A stretch of DNA of 64,000 bases from Echinococcus granulosus. Its lineage: Eukaryota; Platyhelminthes; Cestoda; Cyclophyllidea; Taeniidae. Made by a program: the position numbers and the translations under genes. The notes under the pieces were generated by a model. That model saw only the letters and a list, made by a program, of their open reading frames with translations, searched no databases and was not told the DNA's origin. Shown piece after piece: positions 21,731 through 35,389 of this stretch. Positions within the stretch are counted from its first letter, which is position 1. Each line of letters opens with the position of its first letter. The DNA is taken from NCBI RefSeq assembly GCF_000524195.1, contig NW_020170389.1, positions 294,329 to 358,328 on the forward strand. Reading direction: 5' to 3'.

Positions 21731-24585
21731 TTCCTGAAGTGTGTCGAATAACGCTGTGTAATTTCGATGGAGAAAAACACGAATGTAGTAGATGTCATGT
21801 TTCAGTAGAATAGCCGAAAATATGCTTAATTTTTTGTTGACTAACCTAATTTAGCGGTTTTTTATTTGTAAGTCACTTAGCCGCAGATATTCTAGATTCA
21901 ATTAGATTTATTGTACTAAGTAGATCATGCAATCTCGCAATTTAGTAATTTTTGGAATAGTCATTTTTTTAAATATGGTGTGTTATACATGGCGCTGTGA
22001 TCCACCATTCCTTCCAGTCACACATTGAACTGCGCGGACTACAATTTCCACGATTCATGCATTAATTTTATCAGCATGGCCTTGCAGTGACCAGTGTGAC
22101 TTCTTGGCTACTCTAACCGCTGATCATAAGCATTACCTCGAGACTAAGTTTGACTACGCGAAGTCTTCAAGCTTTGCGAGTGTTGGTTATTCCCCCTTAC
22201 CACACCTGCAACCACCCATTCCCTCTGTACACCAATGGTCGACACTCTTCAGTGAAGGCCCGGAAGCTATGCTATATCAGTACATGTTAATCTAACTATC
22301 CTTATAATTAATGTAACGGAAAATTAGTTAAAAGAAAGCCTCTCTTCCTTGGCTATATAGAAGTTCGTGAAGTTCGTAATTTTATATTTGGCCTACCTGA
22401 GCTGTAAACTACAAGGACACCTATGTCTCCGTAGATTGCACCTTAGTTCTGTGGTATGGCCTTTGGGTTATACCAGTTGCTTCTCAACCACTCCTTATAT
22501 GAGTAATATCTCTACTTCCACGCCACTGATTTGTTACACCTTCAGGTTAGATACGATGCACTACATAAAACATATGCACAAAAACTGTTTACTTTAGAAT
22601 AGGCTTGATACTATGATGTTTTAGGTCTGCATTTTCCCAATCATATTAAACGTTCCTGAATAAGAGCATGCTGGAGTCTGACATTGGTCTTGCTGTTAAT
22701 AAGCGGAATTCCTTGTAGTGTTCCATCACATCTCTACGTGAATCATGGTGGTTTTCTAATTCTGTTGATCCCGTGAAATTGCTGCCTTGCTTTCATTTAA
22801 CCTAGGGGTAAAAACAGTCACCAATATACTATCTAACGCCCTACTTTATTTTTAAAAGTAGAAAAATTCATTTTAAAACTTGCAAGCCTTATGATCTTAT
22901 GATTTCTACTACTTTTTGTCATCACTAAAAATTATCCTTAACCCTTTCAGCAAGCACACCTAAAAGACCCTTAGATCAACTGCCTTAGGAGTGTACAACT
23001 AAATCATTTGTCAAGTTGGGCCATCCAATACGGAGTTTAATGCACCACCAAGTAACCCAAATCCTTCCTTGATTTGTGTCTGAATCCTCCATTATCATTT
23101 CCACGTTCATTATATCTATGAGCCCCTCATTTAGTACTTTTAAACTGGCTTAAATACCCTCTTGCCTAACTGTTAATGCTCATGAAGTTTATTCTTTTTT
23201 AGATTGGAATAATCGCCTTAGCAAGTGACCATTCCAAATTTGTCTTTCTAATTTTGTCAAGAGTTTCTCGGAGATAGAAAATTTTGAGAACATGAGGTAA
23301 ATATTGAACATTATTTTCGTTACTTTCATTGTGGGCAACAAAGCTAGGAACATTTGTCTGTCATCGGAGTACGCCAGTTTTAAATAAGACGCGACGCATC
23401 TATTCTTTGTATTTCATAGCATACTGCTCTTAACTCGTTCTATTTGTTTTTTAATGCATTTGCCTTATAACTATTTGTTCAACACTTTGCTTTAATTTCG
23501 CGCGCACTTTAAGCCCCGCCTCTGTACTTCCGCTGGGCACCAATGTTTTGACCCCCAGCCCTTTTGCATGTCGGCAATGCATTTTCATCCTGCTGTTGTC
23601 TTCTTTTCTTTTCAGAAAAAAAAAAACTTGGGGCGCCACAACACTTTCCGTGGTTTGCATAGTCAACTGCGCTATCTTCGTTTACGCCTTCTGTGTTAGG
23701 CTTTAAGCCGAAAGGATCCTGCTCATTGAAGAGGGTAGCATTAGTTTGCTGAAATGAAAAATTCGTCACTTCTGGAATTGCCTTCAGTGCTCTCTGTTCC
23801 GTTGCCCGGAAAATCCGCTGTGCAAAAAGTTCTTTACTTTTTCAAGTGGTTGTACGCAGTTCACTGTTATTGGTTCATTCAATTGGCCTCAGCAAAGGTC
23901 ATAAATTATTAAAAGGACACTCGGACACTGAAATGACGCTTCTCTACTAGATGCAATACATGGTTGGCTGCGTCGCTTGGCAGAGCACAAAGTATAAATA
24001 AAAGCTTAACACGCAACAGTGCAAACGAAATTAACCCTACGGGATTTTATCTTTGCATGCATTTCAATTTCCTTGCAAAAAGATTGTTGGTCTTGTGATC
24101 CACCAGATCTGCTGTTTCCTCATCTGTCTGCGAATGTAAAAGGGGAAGGGGAATGCGCTGGCTCCATGTCCTTCAAAACCAGATGGGGCCCCACAACGAG
24201 GTTGTCTCATCTACTGGTTACGCAAGGCGCTAGTCTTAAAGTTGTCATTCCTCATCTGTCACTTACAGCTCCCCCACTAAGGCATGGACGGTCGCTTGAA
24301 GTACTCCCCCAAACAATGTGTCGCATGACTTAGCGCTGTGGAAGAAGCTGACATCTTTGCGTGAAATCCCGATGCTTGACCTGTGGGGCATTAAAGATGG
24401 GATGCATGTATGCAGTCAAGAGCTAGGCTAGCATAACCGTTACACTGTGACAGTCGAGACGTACAAAAATCGGGCAGTTTTAAGTAGCTTTGTATGACTA
24501 GCATTCTCTACCCACTTTTCCCCGGTACTATCAAGACTGCTCAGCCATCTGCCCTCGTCGGAGCATGGTGAAGGTGTCCATACTT
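21731..24585. other. Intergenic, no gene recognised
   Basis: Moderately AT-rich. ORFs of up to about 104 codons (e.g. 24019-24333 plus, 23509-23769 minus) show no family resemblance. A short A run occurs near 23620. Nothing further is supported. Confidence 0.35.
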
Positions 24586-24882
24586 TCACAGCTCCTCGTT
24601 GACTAGCCTCCTGCAGAACACGAGACTGGAATAGGTGGAAAAAGTGGACTTGACTCCGATAACCCTCCCTCTGTGACTTTGATACAACACCAAGTTCGGG
24701 ATAGTTTGTTTGATTGCACTGAGCAGCACCCGAGTTCCCACCATGGGAGCATTAGTAGCACGCAGAAGGATCAGCAAGTCATTAACGAAAAAGATGTGAA
24801 CGAAACGACTTGGACGATTAAATATGCCTAAAACGAGAGACAATCGTCCGGTCGCTCTCCGAATAAGCAGTGCAGACCCCAA
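24586..24882 (-). pseudogene. Reverse-transcriptase fragment (non-LTR type)
   Basis: A 98-codon frame contains FVNDLLILLRATNA, which resembles the palm motif (F/Y)xDDLLxLxRA of non-LTR reverse transcriptases. The first catalytic aspartate is asparagine (FVND instead of FADD), so this copy would be inactive. No flanking endonuclease or poly(A) tail is seen. The fragment continues downstream only in broken frames. Assignment rests on one motif. Confidence 0.4.
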
Positions 24883-25121
24883 AATTCAGTGACTGCATGG
24901 TTGCAGGTCATTCTGCTGAAATGACAGTGTATGTTTAAAATACAGTGAAACATCCATAGACGTCATAAGTGTTGGAGTTTGCTTTATCTTTTTAAGTGGG
25001 GAAAAAAGGGTGGGAATTGTAGCTTTCAGGAATGTACTTTTTACATTTTATGCCATTAATAGCCACTTACCTTTGCTATTGAAGTGTTACCTGGAAATTA
25101 CCGCTCCTAAGACTAACTTTA

Positions 25122-25343
25122 TGTAAGACGAGGCTCGTAGGTCTCCTCTTCCCTGTTCCTTGTACTCTTGGAACAACCAGGCTGGTTTGATTTTGACATA
25201 TTTATTGGGGTAAGTGAAAGGGGAAAGCTAGTACCGAGTTCAGGGGGGTGTGGACCCGTAACCGCGCTCAGGTTTGCAGGACGTCAACTTCTCCGTCACG
25301 AGGTCCGATTCGTATCCCCGTCTCCTCTCTGAAAGGCATATCA
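25122..25343 (+). repeat. LTR-like repeat (second family), isolated copy
   Basis: Begins TGTAAGACGAGGCTCG and ends near ATATCA. It matches the interrupted copy at 56021-56142 plus 58074-58178 along its whole length: the start, the AACC/ACCCAGGCT block, GGACnnG, and a CTCTnnTnTGAAAGG end. Probably a solo LTR or fragment; no internal region is seen here. Confidence 0.6.
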
Positions 25344-25726
25344 AAACAATATAATCATTACATTAACCCATGTTTGACATGAGTAATGAAACAATTCGTT
25401 CCCGCCTACATCAACTGGTGGAACCCGCTAAGCAAAATAGTCCGACTGACACGCTAGTCATTAACTATGCAGAAGCAATTTTTAAAGACGACCAACTTGT
25501 CCATTATTTCGTTGGCATGCTTTACAGAATCATGTGTGCCTGCTGGCTGGCTGACGGATGACGGGACTTATGATGCGAAGTGGCTTTGCTGTTGCAACCT
25601 CCGTCAAGCCGACGAGCCAACCATTGGCTTAATGAAACCTTATTTTGCGGTCAGCTTGTGTCCCTTTGGGAAAGGATTGTAGTTATTATTACCTCCAGGA
25701 TCAAATGCTTAGTCTTCGTAAAAGTG

Positions 25727-25858
25727 AGTATGTATGTATGCATGTAGGTAGGTAGGAAGAAAGAAAGGAAAGCAGGAAAGTAGATAGGTAGGTAATATAT
25801 GAATGTAGGAAAGTAGCTAGACAGGTATGTATGTAGGTGGGTGGGTAGGTAGGTAGAC
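25727..25858. repeat. Tetranucleotide microsatellite (GTAT/GTAG)n, imperfect
   Basis: Runs of GTAT, GTAG, GAAA and GTGG units over about 130 bp with several interruptions. Confidence 0.9.
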
Positions 25859-26043
25859 ACGGTACACAATGCATCGCAAGCCTGAATGGCCATCTTCCCT
25901 TTTAACATCCTATCTGATAAATCAGAGCTTTTTATTCAAATTTAACTCAAGTATTTTAATTTACTTAAAGCTCTTTTTTTTGCCCATGACATATGAAAAG
26001 CCAATTCATGGAAGTATTCGGTCAATGACATTTTGATTTAGGT

Positions 26044-26439
26044 TTGTTACTAGCAAAAATTTCTCTGCCTGGCGGCGAGGAATACCGACTTGGGCGTAAT
26101 AAGCGATTGGGGTCAGACATTAGTGTATGGCACTCCCAATCATGTCGGTCCTGCGTCCCCCCCTGCCCCCCACCCCCTCCTCGTTATCAAGGCCGCGTGA
26201 CGGTGGTCACGCACACTCAAGGCACTCAGGCTTTGTGTCTCATCCCCCTCCCCCCGGGACTTAGTCACCGCGGCTGTGGCTGCGTCACCATCACTCGGGT
26301 AAACACTCGGTCGTCGGCCGAGACAGTCACAGTGGTCGCGATGACTCATCGGCCTCCACCTTGGCTCGTCTACTTCGCCCGTCCATGCACCCCTCTGGCC
26401 AACTCGACCCTCATCGAAAAGCTGCGCAGACTGGACTGA
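26044..26439 (+). other. GC-rich ORF of unknown status
   Basis: Open frame of 131 codons, proline- and threonine-rich, in a locally GC-rich island. No recognised domain and no splice or start context that favours it. The antisense frame is also partly open. I list it because it stands out in composition, not because I believe it is a gene. Confidence 0.15.
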
Positions 26440-26991
26440 TCACATCAGCGTTATCTCGCTATGTAGAGGTTGTTGCTTTCCTTTTGTTGTGATGATATTG
26501 CGCTTGGATTCGATTTAATGTGGTTGGTTTTCATTCCAGAGGTATTTGACTAATTGTATTTAAATTAATAACCTCAATTATATTTTTCATAAAGGGTTTT
26601 TTTTATTTTCATTACCACTGCCCAATCATACCTTCGTGCCCACAAAAAGGCGAGATTGTGGGGCAGTGAGAGGGCCCCTGGCTTTCTGCATTCTGCGCCA
26701 ACCACCACCTAGAGCTGCAATCCTTGCAGAGGTCTTAACAAAGTGCCTCTTTAACAAAAGAAAAAGATCTTATTGTCGCAAAAGGCCATTTATTTGTACC
26801 CTCTGAGTGTGGCAAAGGATATATTGGATATGTATGGATGGGTGTGCATTTGATGGCCAATTTCACATCACTAAGGTGACTTTTGAATGTTAGCGCGCGC
26901 AACGCGGGCCCATGAATCAAATCCAAATTGTCCATTGTTCGCTGCATAGCTCCGCACGCAGCCCCCTCCCTCTCTCCCTCATTCGATTTAG

Positions 26992-27004
26992 CCCCCCCCC
27001 CCCC
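26992..27004 (+). repeat. C homopolymer run
   Basis: Thirteen consecutive C in a C/T-rich stretch; a similar C run is at 33390-33402. Both are likely slippage sites. Confidence 0.85.
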
Positions 27005-30000
27005 TCCTCATTTTCCGCTTGTCAATTTTGTCACTTGACACATTCAATTAATTTGTACTTTCCAGTGAAGCCAAGTTGTAACATAGTCGGGTAAAACAGC
27101 GTAGACTAAGAGGGAGTTATGTGATACCCATGCGAAATGGCACAACGAATGAACTGATCCCAACCTCCTGGCATTTAATCGAGCATTCTCGAATGACAGC
27201 TGGATGTTGCAGCTTGTAAAGTGGTGACCCTCTGTTCCGTATTGACACCACTTAAGTAGGCACTGCAGCCCCAACTGGAATTCGGTCAAACGCTGGTTTT
27301 ACGTGATTCACCACCTTCAAAACAGCGTAACTTTCCCACTTTTCATTGCTAGTCTCACCTCCATGCTTCGGTGCTCTAATAGAGCAGTTGGGTATTCACA
27401 AGGCACAACTTTAAAATGGCGTTAAAAAGAAGCCAGGAGCTGTCGAACGTGACCTGTCGAATAGCAGCCATAATTAGGTGAGATATTTGAGTCTGGCGTG
27501 ATTACACCCTAAGGACAGTGGCCTGGAACTCTGTCCTTGTCATCCATGCTACCAAATGCCAAATGTTCTGAATAGTTTAATTTAAACCTTGTAACTGCTT
27601 CAGTGGTAATTGTAGAAGTGCCTGAGTTACCCAACTGTATTTACACCACCAAACCTTCGTGCGTTAATAGAAATGAACTTGAGATGGATGGAATCCGCAG
27701 AAGGGACCAACAATCCGAGTTGGTGAGTTGCTTATGCCCCTCTTCTATCACCCAAACACTGTCCGGATGTCTATTTTGCATTACTAAAATAAGACTTCCG
27801 GTGTCCTTGTACACACTTTTGTCAGTGTCTACTCATGATGCTTTTACAGCTGAAATAACTTTCCTTAATATCCTACCCCTTGAAACGCCTTATTCAAACA
27901 TCATGATAAAATAAACCACTAAATAAATATATATCAGTTTAACTCAAAGTTCACCTTCTCACCTCTCCACTAGCTACTGCACGGAAGACAGCACAGAACA
28001 AGGTAGGACAGGCCAGGACAGGACAGAACAAGACAATGGTGGAAAAAGTAAGACCCGATAACTTGTAAGGATGCGAGAGAGAGTTCATCCTGAATAGATT
28101 CACCCCACAGATGGCCATCAGGACAGGCATTTCCCGACCCAAAAGCCTGCTATGGAGCATGACCCTCACTGGACTGATACTACCCCGAGTGACCTTCAGT
28201 ATAGATCATTACAAGGGTCAGTAATTCAGCCCTTTAAAAAGTGCATCCAAATTTCGTCAATTCAGATGCAGAGAGTGGACTGACTTGGGAGGCTCGATTC
28301 GATTGATCAGCCCCAAGACGAGTCACACGCTGAGCTCACTTCACCGACCAAAAATCGATATCGATTTATAGTGCGCTCTTGCCTAGGCGTTGGGGGTGCA
28401 CTTTGAAGATCACCGTTGTCGTGGCGGTAGTGCCTAGGTTTTAAAGGCAAACCGAGACTCGTAATTCTACGCGCTATTGGCTCTACTGCCAATTGCCCGA
28501 CTCACGTGTCGTGAGCCCCTTCAACCACCGATCGTCAAGATGGCCGATGACAGGCCAGAGCCAGCAACTCCCTCCATGCCTCCAGCGTACTGTGGTTGTT
28601 AATCCACTCTCATTGCAGTGATAACAGAGGTTTCAAAAACCAAACCCTGAATAGCGACTTGTAAATATTACAGGTCTACGTGACGGTGTGACATGACACG
28701 GATGTCATGCCGTGGTGATGAGGATCTCAGTAGCCTAGCCGTGTGGTGCGAAAGTTGCCAAGACGACCACCTGTACGTGTGTCAGTTACAATCCTGTCAC
28801 ACCGGTTATCCAACGCTACAAAATCCTCGCCAGTAAGTCCATGAGGCTATGAGAAAAAAAAGTAAATGTGCAGTTCAATCCCAGAAATTCGGTCTTCTGG
28901 CTATATGGTACATCGAAAATAATCGTGTGAAGTGAGACTTAAGTACCATCTTTACAGATGGAGGGTGTCACTTACACAGTGTTTTGCCACTGCTCCACCT
29001 CGTCAGCAGTAACCGTGACAACATTGAAATGTTTTGGCAAGTCGTGTCAAAAGGCGCGTGAAGACTGTAAGCAGGCACGCGGATCCTGCTTCACTTGTCA
29101 TTTGTGTGGGCACTTTAGGCGCCGCGAATGCATCATCAACAGTTGTGTTAGCTTTGGTAGCCCTCACCAAAGAGGCTTGCATTACAATTTGATGAATGCA
29201 TTAGCAATTCCGCCATTTTTAAAATGTAAACCAAATGCAGACCATAAAATCCACAGCGTGAATTGCGCAGCAGCGTGTTTCACCCCAAAAGGTCGTGGTA
29301 GGCGCCCTGTCTTCAGTTCTTACTAATACCGTGATTCACACACCAACACACGCTGCTTGGAGACATTTGGCATTTCGTCAGATAGGCGCCTCTGAATGCA
29401 GCACTTTACCAACAAATACAGAGTTTTGGGAGTGTAAATAGTCCAAGAACACGATAGTCACGGACACTTACTGCCTTTTTTCTTCTATATCTAGGGCATG
29501 ATACGACCAAGTTAAGGAGATTTAACTCTTTCGTTGCTTTTAAGTGTTGATAAAATCTATATTGTATGGGAATTGCAATGTTATAACAATTGCCAAGACC
29601 ACCACCATCACTTTACGGTATCATTTGTAGCTTTCACAGAACTTCTTTGAATCAGTTCAACTCCACTTTCTCCTCACCTTAACATTTCGGTGAGCAGCCA
29701 CCTGTCAATGGCCTTCTTCGTGGTTTGTGTGAGTCTTTCCATTACCCTCTGGACAGTTCAAGTCCGTTTCCAGGGTGGTCCCGGGGGGCAAACCACTCTA
29801 ATAATGACTGTAATCAGCCTCAGAGCAATAAAGTGAGGCCCCCGCATTAGTAGTAAGTCCAACTGATCTGTTTGTGACGCAACCTGTCTATCATGCGCCG
29901 ACAAGGCACACATGCCGCCTTGTTTGACGCTGGGTTTTAGGTAAACAAATGGAAGTGTCTAATATTTGATCCTGCTGGCAGATGTGTTAGTCACCCAATC

Positions 30001-30589
30001 TACGAAAATAAACCATGTGAGGCAACAACGCGCATTAAATTTACTGAAGCCTTTCAAAGGTATTCATTTAAGATGTGCGAATTATTACAAGAAGGCTTCT
30101 AGCTGAGCGCTCGAAGGCCACACTAAATCTAATTGATAAATTTGTAAGCAAAGAGTAAACGGACGTACTTGTACAGTAATTTCAGGTATATTATATTAAG
30201 AGAATGGTTTAGAAAACAGTCAAGGGTTGGAAGCCTTGGATACTTGGATACTTGAATGCATTGACCCCAACTCCTCAATGGTGATTGGTGGCTGGAGTCC
30301 TAAAAGGGAATTTGGTACAAAAGCAAATATGAATGTGTGGATTTACTTCATCCTCTTGACGTCGTTCATTCTAAAAGCAGTGAAGCTTCTTTACCCTTAC
30401 GATTAATTTAGAATTTGATTACCTTAGAAGTTTGAGAATTGGCAGCCTTATGATAGATGTCCTTCACTAACCACCAATCCATCGGCACGTTGGAACGATG
30501 GGACATTGTGTCCCTTTCCGTCAAAGTTATTTTTTGTTTAACTCTTGGTTTTGATTAAGTGGGCAATTGAGGCACCGCCATTGTACCTC
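27005..30589. other. Intergenic; short GGACA-type repeat near 28000
   Basis: Holds a pentanucleotide-like AGGACA/CAGAACA repeat (about 27983-28035). The frame 28958-29326 has a cysteine-rich stretch loosely like a zinc knuckle but no support as a gene. Nothing else recognised. Confidence 0.35.
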
Positions 30590-30910
30590 GGCTGGGCGAC
30601 ATGGCCTCCGAGCCATACCAGTGGCCTCTCGGCTCCTCTTATTATGACTCGAGACGCTACACCGGTGGCAGCGGCAAGAGAATCCGATTACAAAGGATAG
30701 CTATCCTGAATTGCAATCCTCGAATTCTAAGCCTCAACGCTGTGGATGGGTGATTCTGTGACAAACCCCAACAGAAAGGTTGAAGTGACGTTTATCTTGA
30801 GCAACTGCCTCAATCCCACGCCCTACGGAAATGCTATTAACTGCTGTAGCGACACTGGCCGTGAACCATTTGGAAAACTTTGTTATGAAGCTGTCCACGG
30901 TGTCTTTTTG
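30590..30910 (+). mobile_element. TRIM-like element fragment, copy D (LTR end, primer site, leader)
   Basis: The 3' end of the LTR (GACTCGAGACGCTACA, 30647-30662) is followed by CCGGTGGCAGCGG, then a leader homologous to copies A and B. Downstream an 86-codon frame (30746-31003) keeps the leader motif NPNRKVEVTF (compare DPNRRVEVDV in A and TPNRRVRIDV in B), suggesting a residual gag-like reading frame. The rest of the element is absent. Confidence 0.65.
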
Positions 30911-33556
30911 GAGGTGTCAACCAAGCAGATACGCGATACCTCCCCTACCTCTCTACTGGTTGAATATAAACCCGATAGATATGACTGGACATCACTGAAG
31001 TGATTGACAACAAATTCTAAATAAGACTTCATTAATTTGAAGGAACCAAGCTCCGCAGAGACGACGTCATGCCTAAATTTTACATTCACTTCTTAAATGT
31101 CTCCTGTCGAAGTATGAAAGCGGCAAAATGGTTAATGAATTCACCGGTTAACATATTGACCAAAACGCAACAGCTAACCAATTAATTTTTTTTCACTTTT
31201 AATTCGATTACCAAATGGTAGCACCATTCATTACTTACCCACTATTGTCAGTTTATTTTCATTGTTTACGATATGCAAATAAATTGCACTGGAAAGTTGG
31301 CACATCCAGCCTAACCTCACGTGAGCATTAACTGGATCAGCGGTCACCCTCAACAATCTGAGGTCAAATCAATATTTTTTGTGGTTAAATTTTACAATTT
31401 TTTTAAACGGAGACAGCCCTCCCTCAATGTGGAATAAGTAGGAGTGACGCGCCTTGGATCCCAGCAGAACAGCAAACCACCAATCAAGAAAATTCGTTTT
31501 TGGCGTTGAGCCAAGCTAAATTATGTAATACTCACCCTTCAGGAGCGCAGCTTTTATTGCTACAGTTAAAGGGTTTGCATGTATTTAAAACAGATTTTTA
31601 TTAGGCGGTGTTTACAAGTTACATCAACGATCGTTATCTTCTTTAATTTAAGAACTAAAAATGTGCGCTTAATCTCTTCGGTTAGAAGGGTAAGTCTTGC
31701 CACCCTCCAGAAAATATAGGCAAGTGTTTCGGTGGGAGGATAGTGGATTTACTTGTACGTAGGGTTTCAGTCCTCCATGAAAGTAACAATAAACTTATCC
31801 CACAATTTGTACGACCTCTGGAAGTCAATCAAAGCCTAAATCTCGAAGGTTTGCGGCCAGAGTAGTTGACCAGTCGGAGGGAGGTCCTTTTCCACAAAGC
31901 TTTTCGTGGATAGATTTGCGCCTTTAAAATTGGATGTGGTGGAATGGATGGTGATACTGTCTCCCCTCATCCTCCAAGTGATGATTATCACCTTTTCCTG
32001 ACGCTCCATGGGACATAGGCCAGGCGTTCGTGGAAATAAAAGCAAGATAGAAACGAAAACAGCCAGGATTAAGTTTTTTGCCTTCTGAAGACAATGTTTT
32101 GTAGAAAGGGGAATTCCGAGTCATGAAACATTCCTGGGCCGAACGTACGCAGGTGGTATTAACTTGACACCACCTGGCCTTGCGTAATAACGCCTCGATA
32201 ACAGAGGATGTCATCAGATCAGGAGTAGAAAATCATTGCACAACTCCTCACTTCAATTTGGCCTTTTACCTGTTTAAAATGACAGTTTTTGAAGGCAGAA
32301 CGGAGGCTACATAGAAGAACGCAAGTTTGATCACTCATGAATGCTATTAAGGCGGCCTACGTACCTGCAAGTGATGTATACCTAAGAATTCTTCTAGAGG
32401 TACTGAATGTTAAGCATATGCTATGTGTGCGACGCAAAGGAGCAACAAAGAGCAACCTTTGGGTTAGTGCAACCCTTCTTCCTAAGTATCTTCACCTTCA
32501 TGTCACATAGTAATCGCCAACCTGCTGATGACTCAAGAAATGGCTGAATGCCTTATTTGGAACCCCGCGCCTTTGACTGTAATAAACGCACCAGTTTTCG
32601 AGCAGAGGAGGTCGTTTGGCAAGAAAAGCTTCTGCTTTTGGTCCCACATAACCTACACTGACCCATCGCCTTCCATAGAGCTATTTTTATGGAAGAAGAT
32701 GGCATGAGTGCTATGCACTACCCACCATTGCGTGCGTAAGGCCGGCCACCATCGTTTTGCCGACAGATTGATGCAAATTCCTACTACCGTTGAGAGGAGA
32801 GAAACCATGCCATGAAATGCAAATTCTTATTTACAAGGATTGACGACTTTCTATGCATAAAAGAGAATAATTACTGGCCTTGGCTTAGTAGTTCCCTGAC
32901 CGAATGTCACACGACTTTCTGCCATTATTTCATTACTCCTCTTACACCAGCAATGAGGAAGGTGTTGAATGGTCCTGGGGACACACAAAGCTGCTACAAA
33001 TTAAATAATTTTAAATGCAAAGGACGATAATGTATTCGTCGCTGTTCACACAATGAGATTGGATTAATTGATGGCCAAACTTTCCCTCCCAATCCCACCT
33101 CCTTACTTTGGACCCGTGATTAATTGGTTGTGGGGGTTCTTCAGTCGGTTTGGCCATCCGATTCTCGCCTTCCCCCCGTCCCCCCTCCTTGTCAATGACT
33201 CATCACCTTTACTTCTTGATTCACCTTATTATATCACCTGTAAATGAGTAATCTCAACGACAAAGTTTGGTAGTCGAGGCTTCGAGACCAAAGGAGGCTG
33301 CTGCTGATTCAGTCCAGGAGATCGGAGAATAATTTCACTAATGAAGTATGAAGGTAATGGCGGTCTCTGGTATTAGTTGCGGTGCCATTCCCCCCCCCCC
33401 CCGGGAGGCGTTTAGCATTAGAAACTGATGATTAATTGAATGTATTTCTGTCTGGATTTTGTCTCCATAATTTAATGATATTTTTACATGTTAAAAAACA
33501 TCTAGTGTATCTAGAAAAGGCCCGTATTTTTAGACCTAAATCCAACCCACCTCTAG
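30911..33556. other. Intergenic, nothing recognised
   Basis: AT-rich with a C run at 33390-33402. No ORF supported. Confidence 0.35.
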
Positions 33557-33617
33557 GTGTCTAATTTTGAAATGGCCTTACCTGGCTTTAAGAGAAATTA
33601 AGCGCGATTCTGCAGAG
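33557..33617 (+). other. Candidate coding exon (weak)
   Basis: Acceptor CCACCTCTAG and donor GAG|GTGAGA frame a 61-nt open segment reading CLILKWPYLALREIKRDSAE. The pattern (hydrophobic strand, KWPYLxLRxI) loosely recalls PTB/IRS-type domains, but no neighbouring exon was found to complete one. Confidence 0.2.
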
Positions 33618-34720
33618 GTGAGATATGGATATTGCTTTGTGGCACATTTTCCTTCTTGCTACTGTATCAGGAGTCTCAAATCCCCTTTCTTTAAGTTCGC
33701 CTTTATTTACGTATCCATGGCTAATAAAGCAGAGGGCAAAACAGTGGAATCTAGATGTAAGTTTTGGGTTTTTTTCCAAGTTTACGTCAACCAGCCACGG
33801 TTCCATAATACACATGCATATAAGAAAACAAATAATTAATCTTTGGATACAGTTTTTGAGAAATGTAGTTATACACTCAATTCCATTAAGAAGAGCTATT
33901 GTAGCTAAGGATGAAGCACGCTTAGCCTGTTTTAAAGGGCTCGAAGGTTGGGTGCCCTTAGATGGGCGCATGGCACATCGGTGTCAGCATAATGTCACCT
34001 GGTATCCAGCTTCCACGTTGGTACTTTATGCTTCTACGGCTTCTACAGTCTTGAAGGTTAGCTTTGGCTCCACATTAGAAAGAGTCCTACACCTTGAGGC
34101 AAATGTTGCTTCCATAATCGACGCTTTCGCTAAGACAGACGTCCGGTATGGAAAGCTAGGTCAAAACGGAAGGTCAACTGGAATCTTGTTAAATAATGTC
34201 TCTTCAAGTTAAATGTCGCCCCAAAACAATCCGGACGGTGGGTTGGAAGTACAAAAAAGGGCAAAGAAGTGATAGAGAACAGAACCAGGAGGTGACACCC
34301 GTGACACCCATGCAGACATTATCAAACCTAAAGCAATGCTTTCTAAATAACTTTTTTGTGGTGGATTTTCTTAAAGGACAAATGGAGGACCAACCTCCAG
34401 CGATGGCCTTGGGGATCTTTTAGTCACACCATTGTCTTTCCTGTCTCGCCATTGTCTTTCAATTCCTTTGAATGAGGCTGAGATGACTGCTACGGATGAG
34501 GAGTTACGAGGGCGACTTTCAAGGCAAGACCCACACCAATTCGGCTTGCTGACTAATATAGCTAGTAGCGCCCTCAGGGGTGACTTTAAGGCTAAATTGG
34601 CCATCCCCTGCACGCCACACCTGAGGCACCCTAATTCATGAATCAGATTCCCTGTGGACATGTTTAATTTCCCCAAAATCCCTTGGCCACTTTCATCCCC
34701 TCATTATGAATGGCATTTAG

Positions 34721-34744
34721 CTCTCTCTCTCTCTCTCTCTCTCT
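34721..34744. repeat. (CT)n microsatellite
   Basis: Twelve CT units. Confidence 0.9.
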
Positions 34745-35389
34745 TCTTTTCACTGTCTGCCCGTTCTTACCTAACAGCCGCAAAAAATCCTTTCTCGAAA
34801 TTTCTGTATTGCGTAACAGTCTCGATTAGCTGTACCCTACAGCTTAGCCATTCCACCAACCCTACTGGTTAATCTGTCTCGAAACAAAACATTTGTTAAT
34901 AACACCACTAATGAAGTTGTGATTGCAGATAAAATGGACTGAAATTTTAGCTGAGTATAATAGACCTAGAGGTATATTTATTCCCCCAGCTTTGAAATTC
35001 TTTGATGGTTACATCACTGTTGTGCAAGTTGTGAAATTCTGCAAAAAGTAGATTTTTTGACATTCCATAAAATTTCTTATCAGCGTGTATGGTCTAACCA
35101 GAAGGAGGTGACAGAATGGCATCGGTTGCTGTCAAGTCGGATAGCGGAACGCCATGCGGACTATTTCAAGCTGATTTTATACTGATTCCAGCTAAAATAA
35201 GTAACTACAAAAACTGATCGAAAGAATACACGGATAATAAGAATCTCAACCAGAGAGACAAAGCAAATTGTGTTGTGTTTGGGAAGGACAATAATATTAT
35301 TTCTGACTTTGTAGCCAGTCAAAGTAAGCAATGATTTGCGCTGATTGAAAATGCAAATGGACTAATTAAAATTCACTTCCAAACAAAAG

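Noticed and set aside
25727..25858. Possible CRISPR-like or tandem array
   Set aside because: Units are 4 bp with no spacers; this is an ordinary microsatellite in a eukaryotic genome.
28958..29326. Cysteine-rich frame resembling a retroviral-type zinc knuckle
   Set aside because: Spacing is CX2CX4HX5C rather than CX2CX4HX4C and nothing around it looks like gag.
33625..34212. 195-codon ORF with a hydrophobic start
   Set aside because: No recognised domain, the opposite strand is also open over 127 codons, and there is no splice or composition support.
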